From the NCBI GenBank assembly GCA_937773465.1, contig CALJVK010000022.1, positions 1 to 12,261 of the forward strand: DNA of 12,261 bases, in the 5' to 3' direction. Under the pieces are notes generated by a model. It saw only the letters and a program-made list of their open reading frames with translations. It was not told the DNA's origin and searched no databases. Position 1 is the stretch's first letter, and each line of letters begins with the position of its first letter. Below, piece after piece: positions 6,857 through 12,261 of this stretch. Made by a program: the position numbers and the translations under genes. Source of the stretch: an uncultured Flavobacteriaceae bacterium. GTDB lineage: Bacteria > Bacteroidota > Bacteroidia > Flavobacteriales > Flavobacteriaceae.

Positions 6857-7762
6857 ATGTATAGTGGACCAATTACTGACCCTCATCAACATTTATGGGA
6901 TTATAGTTTCAAATACTCTCATGGCTGGTTACAAATGGATAGCCATCCTTGGACTGGAGATTGGACAATGTTGGCTCATAGTTATTTAATTGAGGACTAT
7001 CTTGGTGACATTAAGAATCAAAATGTTACTAAAAGTGTACATGTAGAAGCTGAATGGAGTGACGATCCTGGCGCTTGGGGTGAAACAAGGTGGTTGCATG
7101 AAATTAATAAAATGCATCACTTTCCTAATTCAATTGTAGGGCATGTTAATTTATTTAACGAAGATGCTGAGCATGTTATTAATAAACATCTTGAAACCTC
7201 AAATTTATTTGTAGGCATAAGACACAATCAATTTAATCATGACAAAGATAAAGATTTTATATTTTCTGATATAAATCAAATGCAGTCTGGAATTTGGCTT
7301 AATAATTTTAAATTACTTAAAAAATATAATTTATCTTTTGATCTTGGGTGTTTCTATAATCAGCTCTTAGATGGTTCAAATGTAGCAAAACTAAATCCAG
7401 ATGTTTCAATTATTTTAAATCATGTAGGACAGCCAATTAAAAGGGAGAAAGAAGAATTTAAAAGATGGAAACATGGTATCAAAACAATATCAAAAAATAA
7501 AAATGTTAATTGTAAACTTTCTGGAGTTACTATGACTGATCATAATTGGACGAATGAAAGTATTAAAGAAATATTTGATTATGTAATTGAATGTTTTGGT
7601 ATAGAAAGGTGTATTGTTGCTAGTAATTTTCCAGTAGATAAACTTTTTGGAAGTTATGATCAGATATATAATTCTTATAAAGAAGTATTAAGTGGATTTT
7701 CTGAAGATGAGAATAAAAAACTTTTTCAATTGAATTCAAATAGAATATATAAAATAAATTAA
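6857..7762 (+). CDS. Amidohydrolase-2 / COG3618 sugar lactonase-like protein
   Basis: This 301-residue TIM-barrel hydrolase opens with the metal-binding D8-x-H10-x-H12 motif (DPHQHLWD). It continues with VHVEAEW (61-67), VGIRHNQ (119-125), LNHVGQP (187-193), VNCKLSG (217-223) and the C-terminal ASNFPVDK (255-262), where N257 stands in the usual Asp/Asn position. These are in the order seen in COG3618, which includes L-fuconolactonase and L-rhamnono-lactonase. Length is normal. The likely reaction is opening of an aldonolactone, possibly the product of the neighbouring Gfo/Idh dehydrogenase (inference). It heads a three-gene plus-strand run; the next gene begins 5 nt after its stop. The assigned ATG fits the nearby promoter and start of transcription. 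Another amidohydrolase activity cannot be excluded. Confidence 0.82.
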   Translation: MYSGPITDPHQHLWDYSFKYSHGWLQMDSHPWTGDWTMLAHSYLIEDYLGDIKNQNVTKSVHVEAEWSDDPGAWGETRWLHEINKMHHFPNSIVGHVNLFNEDAEHVINKHLETSNLFVGIRHNQFNHDKDKDFIFSDINQMQSGIWLNNFKLLKKYNLSFDLGCFYNQLLDGSNVAKLNPDVSIILNHVGQPIKREKEEFKRWKHGIKTISKNKNVNCKLSGVTMTDHNWTNESIKEIFDYVIECFGIERCIVASNFPVDKLFGSYDQIYNSYKEVLSGFSEDENKKLFQLNSNRIYKIN

Positions 7763-7767
7763 ATCAG

Positions 7768-8511
7768 ATGAAAAATAATGGAGTAGCTTTAATTACTGGT
7801 GGAGGAACTGGTATTGGTTTATCTATTGCAAAAAAATTACATTCAATGAACAAAATTGTTGTCTTAACTGGAAGAAGAAAAGAAAAATTATTACAGGCAA
7901 AAAAAGAACTTAAATCAAGATGTTATATATTTGAAAATGATATTTCAGACCTAAATTCTATTCCAACATTAGTTAATAATATTGAAAAAGAAATTGGACC
8001 AATCAGTATTTTAATTAATAATGCAGGCATGCATTTAAGAAAAATTGCTATAGAAACTTCAGACGAGGAATGGAAAAAAGTTATAGATACAAATCTTAAT
8101 TCTGTTTTCTCTCTTTCTAGAGAGTGTGCAAAAAAAATGATACAACGTAAAAAAGGTAATATAATTTTAGTTGGATCAGTAACTTCAATTATGGGCCTTC
8201 CTGATGTAACTGCATATGCTACTTCTAAAACAGCTTTATCTGGTTTGGCTAGAACTTTAGCTATCGAACTTGGCAAGTACTCAATTAATGTAAATTGCAT
8301 CTGTCCAGGTTTTATTAAGACGGCAATTTTTGCGCGTGTAAGAAAAAAAGACCCAAATAGATTTAAAAAAATATTATCAAGAACTCCCCTAAATCGTTTT
8401 GGTAAAGTTGAAGATATTGCCAATGTTGTTGGGTTTTTATGTTCACTAGAAGCAGAATTTATTACTGGAACAACTTTGCCAGTTGATGGAGGCTTTCATA
8501 GTAGTTTTTAA
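7768..8511 (+). CDS. Classical SDR oxidoreductase, gluconate 5-dehydrogenase / 3-oxoacyl reductase type
   Basis: This intact 247-residue short-chain dehydrogenase has TGGGTGIG at 10-17, NNAG at 84-87, and the catalytic tetrad N109, S137, Y150 and K154 (YATSK). The usual PG segment sits at 180-181 and the C-terminal PVDGG ending is present. ITGGGTGIGLSIAKKL and the R residues near 36-37 (TGRRKEK) favour NADP(H). Many sugar-acid 5-keto reductases (IdnO) and fructuronate-reductase-like SDRs look like this, as do FabG proteins, so the substrate is unproven. Beside an IdnD-type enzyme and UxuA, reduction of a keto-aldonate is the best guess (inference). It sits 5 nt after the lactonase gene and 5 nt before the second SDR, with no promoter of its own visible. 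Confidence 0.88.
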   Translation: MKNNGVALITGGGTGIGLSIAKKLHSMNKIVVLTGRRKEKLLQAKKELKSRCYIFENDISDLNSIPTLVNNIEKEIGPISILINNAGMHLRKIAIETSDEEWKKVIDTNLNSVFSLSRECAKKMIQRKKGNIILVGSVTSIMGLPDVTAYATSKTALSGLARTLAIELGKYSINVNCICPGFIKTAIFARVRKKDPNRFKKILSRTPLNRFGKVEDIANVVGFLCSLEAEFITGTTLPVDGGFHSSF

Positions 8512-8516
8512 ATTTA

Positions 8517-9265
8517 ATGATTAATAGATATAAAACTGTTTTAATCACAGGGGCAACAAGTGGAATTGGTCTAAGTATTTAAAAAATTTATCTCAACATA
8601 ATTTAAAAATATATGCGTTAGATAAAAATAAAAAAAAACTTTTTAAAATTTGTAAAGAAACAAATTCGATACCAACTCATCTAGATATTTCTAATGTAAA
8701 TCTAATGTATTCAAAATTATCTAAATTAAATATTGATATTTTATTTAGTAATGTGGGAATTGGTAAAGGAATAATGGGCTTATTAAAATCATCAAAAAAA
8801 GATATAATAAATTCAACTAAAGTTAATCTTGAGTCAGTATTACACTTATTAAAAATATTAGTTCCAAAAATGGTTAAAAAGAAAAATGGGCATATTTTTT
8901 TTAATTGGATCAATAGCTGTTTTATATCCAACAGATTCTGCTATTTATAGTAGTCAAAAAACAGCTATACATAAGATTGCTCAAAGTCTTCGAATTGAAT
9001 TAAGTGGTTCTAAGGTTAGGGTAACTGAAATATGTCCAGGAAGAACTAAAACTTCTTTTGGAAATAATATTTTTTCAAATAAAAAGTTACAAAAAACTTT
9101 TACTAATTCATTTCAAGTTTTAGATCCTAAAGATATTTCAAATACTGTTTTTTTTCACTTAACACTAAATGGAAAATTAATATTAGTTTAATTGAAATTT
9201 TGCCAACTGAACAATCACCAGGAGGAATTTCTATTTTTCCATTAAGGGATCCTATTTTTGAATAA
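8517..9265 (+). pseudogene. Second SDR oxidoreductase (YdfG/3-hydroxy-acid dehydrogenase-like), broken by three single-base indels
   Basis: Read in one frame, the ATG at 8517 (MINRYKTVLITGATSGIGLSI) meets TAA at 8580. Three shifts rejoin a whole SDR. One base is missing at about 8577-8586 (ATTTAAAAAA), one T is extra in T8 at 8895-8902, and one A is missing in A4 at 9173-9176. The repaired frame would be 249 residues. It has TGATSGIG, NVG in place of NAG, the catalytic YSSQK (Y-x3-K), VRVTEICPG, and an ending NISLIEILPTEQ typical of YdfG-type 3-hydroxy-acid dehydrogenases. The stop at 9263-9265 directly abuts the convergent uxuA stop at 9266. All key residues survive, so either the breaks are recent or they are sequencing errors. 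It is a distant paralog of the upstream SDR, 5 nt away. Confidence 0.82.
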
Positions 9266-10321
9266 TTACAGACTGTTGATTAAACCTTTAATATAACCGA
9301 CTGCATATGCCATGCCAGCATGCCAAGGAGCTTCACAATTTAGAGCTGGTGTATGGTCAGGAATAATCACCCCATTAAAATTATTTTTTTTTAATATTTT
9401 GATTATATTAATCATATTTATATCTCCATCATCAACAAAAGCCTCTACATAATTAGGAATTTTTCCTTTTACATTTCTAAAATGAATGTACCCAATTCTA
9501 TTTTCTTTTGAAAACTTATCTAAATATTTCTCTAGTCCATCTTCTTTCATTTCTTGAATAGATCCCAAACACATTTCTATTTTATTGCTTGAACTTGCGT
9601 TTATTTTAATAAGTTTTTCATACTCACTTGGGTTTTTTAAAATTCTTCCCGTTTTTCTCATTAATGGAAGTGGTGGATCATTAGGATGAGCAGCTAATGA
9701 TACATTATTTTCTTCTGCAATAGGCAAAAGTTCGTTTAGGAAAAATTTAAGTCTTTCCCAAACTTCTTTTTCATCTGTAAAGGGAACAAATTTATTTGGT
9801 TCTCCTTCTTTATAGCGCATATTCCAAATCATTCCATCTGGAATTGGTTCTTGAAAATTTCTGCTTCCCTCAATAAGGGCGACTGACTCTGCTTTCCCTC
9901 TTGCAAATTCACCGCGTTCCCAACCCCAGACACCAGCTAAACTAAAACAATAACCCATTGTAGGTATTCCTACCCTACCCATATTCTGAAGAAGTCTTTT
10001 TAGTCCTTCAATTTGTTCATATTTTTTTGGACCATCAAGTAATATATCATGCCAATGAAGAGGATTAAAATTTTCAATGGCTTCAAAAATTAATCCATGT
10101 TCTGACATTTCTTTTTTTAAACCACTTAAAAGCTCAATATCCCAAATAGGCTCATTGTCACAAACACCCCATCCATTATTTCCTCCAGAGGATATAGTGG
10201 GATTATTTCCAGAAAAATAATTCGTTAAATGAGCTACAATATGAGTAGCACCAATTTGATTAACAAATTTGAAATTATTCTTAGTTAGGGAGTTTCTGTA
10301 TAACCCAAAACCTATTTTCAT
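9266..10321 (-). CDS. uxuA: Mannonate dehydratase (UxuA family)
   Basis: The 351-residue TIM-barrel protein begins MKIGFGLYR and GATHIVAHL, as in UxuA proteins, with IENFNPLHWHDILL (82-95). The Mn-binding set known from Streptococcus ManD (His, Cys, His, Asp) is visible as H212 (AAHPNDPP), C251 (EMCLGS), H280 (IHFRNVKG) and D322-H323 (PDHTP), with very similar spacing. UxuA removes water from D-mannonate to give 2-keto-3-deoxy-D-gluconate. It is somewhat shorter than the E. coli enzyme (about 394 residues), so a related sugar acid is possible. It is convergent with and directly adjacent to the broken SDR, and diverges from the PanB-like gene. It has no Shine-Dalgarno sequence; its promoter -10 ends 6 nt before ATG. 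Confidence 0.88.
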   Translation of the reverse strand: MKIGFGLYRNSLTKNNFKFVNQIGATHIVAHLTNYFSGNNPTISSGGNNGWGVCDNEPIWDIELLSGLKKEMSEHGLIFEAIENFNPLHWHDILLDGPKKYEQIEGLKRLLQNMGRVGIPTMGYCFSLAGVWGWERGEFARGKAESVALIEGSRNFQEPIPDGMIWNMRYKEGEPNKFVPFTDEKEVWERLKFFLNELLPIAEENNVSLAAHPNDPPLPLMRKTGRILKNPSEYEKLIKINASSSNKIEMCLGSIQEMKEDGLEKYLDKFSKENRIGYIHFRNVKGKIPNYVEAFVDDGDINMINIIKILKKNNFNGVIIPDHTPALNCEAPWHAGMAYAVGYIKGLINSL

Positions 10322-10327
10322 AATTTT

Positions 10328-10355
10328 ATCTTATATAATGCTCTTGAAATTTCAA
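10328..10355 (-). promoter_or_regulatory. Predicted near-leaderless promoter of uxuA (TTGAAA-N16-TAAGAT)
   Basis: On the minus strand TTGAAA (10350-10355) is followed after 16 nt by TAAGAT (10328-10333), which ends 6 nt before the ATG at 10321. Hexamers and spacing match those before the lactonase and the binding protein. The -35 box forms half of the palindrome TTGAAATTTCAA shared with the opposite promoter. Confidence 0.5.
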
Positions 10356-10371
10356 TTGTTTCTTATATAAA
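10344..10371 (+). promoter_or_regulatory. Predicted promoter of the PanB-like gene, back-to-back with that of uxuA
   Basis: TTGAAA (10344-10349), 16 nt, TATAAA (10366-10371). The perfect 12-bp palindrome TTGAAATTTCAA (10344-10355) supplies the -35 boxes of both divergent promoters, so the two would compete for polymerase or share a regulator. The transcript would have an AT-rich leader of roughly 25 nt without a Shine-Dalgarno sequence. Confidence 0.45.
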
Positions 10372-10402
10372 AGTTATATTTATATTTAAAATATTATAAT
10401 TT

Positions 10403-11249
10403 ATGAAAAAAGTAAAAAAAGTTTTTTCAATTAGTTTGGAGCCTGGTTATCGTAACTATACAGTAAAGGATTTAATAGAGATAAAAGGTAAAACAAAATT
10501 ATCTCAAATTTTTGTTGCTAATTCAATTCAGGCTAAAGCAGCAGAAGAAGCTGGAGTAGATTTAATCTTAGCTAGAGCTGACGAAAATTTTAGATTAATC
10601 AGATTATCAGCTCCTAGAACATTTATTACAGCTGCAATCCCTTTTATAAAATATTCATCTAAAGAAAAAATTGTTGAAAAAGCTCTAGAGGTATTAGAGC
10701 TTGGTGCAGACTCAATACACTGTGGATCATGGAATCTTAATTTTATGAAATATTTAAATGATTTTAGAATACCTTTTCAAGGACATGCAGGGCTTGTACC
10801 AAGATTATCTACCTGGATTGGTGGAGTAAAAGCTTATGGTAAAACTGCTAATGAAGCTCTCACACTTTATAAAAATGTAAAAGATATAGAAGCAACTGGT
10901 GCATGGGGAATTGAGTTAGAGTGTGTTCCTGAGGACTTAGTTGAAGATCTATCCGCTAGAACTAAAATGTTAACAATTTCAATAGGTTCTGGGAAAAAAG
11001 CTGATGCTCAATTTCTTTTCGCAGAAGATATCTTAGGCCACAGTAGCATAGATTTTCCAAGACATGCTAAAATGTATAGAAATTTTAAAAAATTAGATGA
11101 TAACATGCAAAGAGAGAGAGTTAACGCCTTCAAAGAATTTGTAAAAGATGTAAAAAATAAACAATTTCCGGAAAAAAAACATTCAATTTCTATAAAAAAA
11201 AACTGAGTTAACAAGGTTTAAAGAAGAATTAATTAAACTATCTAAATAA
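10403..11249 (+). CDS. Divergent PanB-like (ketopantoate hydroxymethyltransferase family) protein; probable frameshift near the 3' end
   Basis: As written the frame stops at TGA 11204-11206 (267 residues). It aligns with PanB through GHAGLVPRLSTWIGG (127-141), ELECVPEDL (171-179, keeping the catalytic Glu, E173), ISIGSGKKADAQFLFAEDILG and the ending FPEKKHSI. PanB makes ketopantoate for coenzyme A. Here the Mg ligand region is altered: ADLPF is AAIPF (Asp84 to A78), and VKIEGG is IHCGSW (Lys112 to H106, Glu114 to G108). About 19 residues after the first Asp motif are missing. A different aldolase-type reaction is therefore likely (inference). Removing one A from A9 (11194-11202) extends the frame by ELTRFKEELIKLSK to TAA at 11247-11249, directly before the next ATG (281 residues), so I give the extended end. 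Confidence 0.72.
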
Positions 11250-12255
11250 ATGAAAAATATGGAAAAAGAAAATGATGAATTGGTTGATGCTAGAGGAGGT
11301 TGGACACCGGGGAAACTCGAATTCAAACCTTTGTTTTCTTGGCCACCAAAACCTATTAAACTAATTAAATGGTTATTTAACTATCCTGATGGATTTATAT
11401 TCCCTTGGGCTCTTATACATTTTTTAATAGTCTTGATTAGTTATATATATTTTCTTCCTTCATTTGATAGAATTTCAACTTTAAGTTTAGATTGGATTTC
11501 TATTATTCTTCTCAGAAATTTTATAATATTATTTGTTTATACAAGTTTATGGCATTGGTATTTTCATATTAAAGAAGCTCAAGGAGATACGTACCGATAT
11601 AATTTACGAAAACTTGGAAAAGGTAAACAATGGTTATTTGGAACTCAAACTCGGGAAAATATGTTTTTTAGCTTGTTTAGTGCAGTGCCTATTCAAACAT
11701 TATATGAGTCATTAATGTTGTGGTGTTTTGCAAATGAATACACTCTCTTTCCTATCAAAGATTTTTTAGAAAGTCCTTTTGTATTAGCTTACTGTATTTT
11801 ATTATTAATTTTTATACCAATACTTCAACACATTCACTTTTATCTCATTCATCGTCTAATTCATTTTAAGCCTATCTATAATAGGATTCATTATTTTCAT
11901 CACAAAAATGTAAACGTAGGACCATGGTCCGGGTTGTCAATGCATCCCATTGAGCACGTTTTATATATAAGCACAATTTTAATTCACTTTTTTATACCAT
12001 CACACCCACTCCATTTTGTGTATCAAGGTACGCATACAATGTTGGGTGCTCAAAAGGGGCATTCAGGATATGAAAGATTGGTTGTAGACTCAGAAACAGG
12101 AAAATCAATTCCAAGCGCAGGATACTTTCATTATCTTCATCATAAATATTTTGAGTGCAACTATGGGGAACTTAACAAGTCCCCTAGATAAATGGTTTGG
12201 CTCTTTTCACGATGGAACCAAAAAAGCACATTTTAAAATTTTTAAAAAAAATTAA
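11250..12255 (+). CDS. Fatty acid hydroxylase / sterol desaturase-like membrane protein, frameshifted at a G run near the C-terminus
   Basis: This integral membrane protein carries the superfamily's His clusters: H102-x3-H106, H201-x3-H205, H214-x2-H217-H218 (HYFHHK), H232-x3-H236, and H294-x2-H297-H298 (HYLHHKYFECNYG). Hydrophobic segments lie near 50-70, 85-100, 140-162 and 177-198. These boxes hold a di-iron centre for lipid hydroxylation or desaturation; the substrate is unknown. As written it ends at TAA 12189-12191 (313 residues). Dropping one G from GGGG (12165-12168) restores NYGNLTSPLDKWFGSFHDGT, the classic family ending, to TAA at 12253-12255 (334 residues). ATG 11259 is an alternative start that aligns better with the left-edge paralog. 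It follows the PanB-like gene with no gap once that gene's frame is repaired. Confidence 0.82.
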
Positions 12256-12261
12256 ATAAGT

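Noticed and set aside
7923..8423. 166-codon minus-strand open frame opposite the first SDR
   Set aside because: The plus strand carries all SDR catalytic motifs at the same place, so the opposite frame is a composition effect.
8677..8931. Minus-strand open frame opposite the broken SDR
   Set aside because: The plus strand, once repaired, encodes a conserved SDR over this stretch; the minus frame has no motif.
11008..11214. Short minus-strand open frame opposite the PanB-like gene
   Set aside because: It overlaps the conserved PanB C-terminal region and has no features of its own.
11533..11715. Short plus-strand open frame within the right desaturase-like gene
   Set aside because: It is an out-of-frame shadow of the His-box membrane protein.
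1..12261. tRNA, rRNA, CRISPR, insertion sequence or phage features
   Set aside because: I saw no cloverleaf-like GC-richer segment, direct-repeat array, transposase or integrase, and no terminal inverted repeats.

Overview
The window is very AT-rich and tightly packed. Genes abut or overlap by a few bases, most starts lack a Shine-Dalgarno sequence, and intergenic gaps exist only where genes diverge. Gene content is a CUT1 sugar ABC importer, sugar-acid oxidoreductases and a mannonate dehydratase. Together these suggest a streamlined, heterotrophic, probably marine alphaproteobacterium of the SAR11 / HIMB59 / AEGEAN-169 kind. That placement is inference from composition and gene content; no rRNA or marker gene is present.

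Layout. Positions 1-445 (-) are the 5' part of a fatty-acid-hydroxylase/sterol-desaturase-like membrane protein. 494-1351 (+) is a PhyH-type Fe(II)/2-oxoglutarate dioxygenase. 1354-4456 (-) is the importer operon: binding protein, then two permeases, with no ATPase gene. 4645-5679 (+) is an IdnD-type zinc dehydrogenase. 5676-6731 (-) is a Gfo/Idh/MocA oxidoreductase. 6857-9265 (+) is a COG3618 lactonase, a classical SDR, and a second SDR broken by three single-base indels. 9266-10321 (-) is a UxuA-type mannonate dehydratase. 10403-11249 (+) is a divergent PanB-like protein. 11250-12255 (+) is a second desaturase-like membrane protein, paralogous to the one at the left edge. No stretch over 300 bases lacks a gene. 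I see no RNA gene, mobile element or CRISPR array.

How the genes may work together (inference). The importer brings in a sugar or sugar acid. The Gfo/Idh enzyme could oxidise a sugar to a lactone and the COG3618 protein could open it. The IdnD-type enzyme and an SDR could invert a hydroxyl by oxidation and reduction, for example L-gulonate or L-idonate through a keto acid to D-mannonate. UxuA would then give 2-keto-3-deoxygluconate (KDG). No KDG kinase or standard KDG aldolase is present. The PanB-like protein belongs to the pyruvate/PEP-type aldolase superfamily but lacks most canonical PanB metal ligands, so it is a candidate for a new last step.

Three further signals stand out. First, three starts (binding protein, lactonase, uxuA) carry the same promoter-like arrangement TTGAA(A/G)-N16-TAAGAT; two of them end only 6-7 nt before ATG, as expected for leaderless mRNAs. 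Second, a perfect 13-bp hairpin with a GAAA tetraloop lies just after the binding-protein gene. Third, five single-base homopolymer indels cluster between about 8,580 and 12,170, which is either sequencing error or local gene decay.
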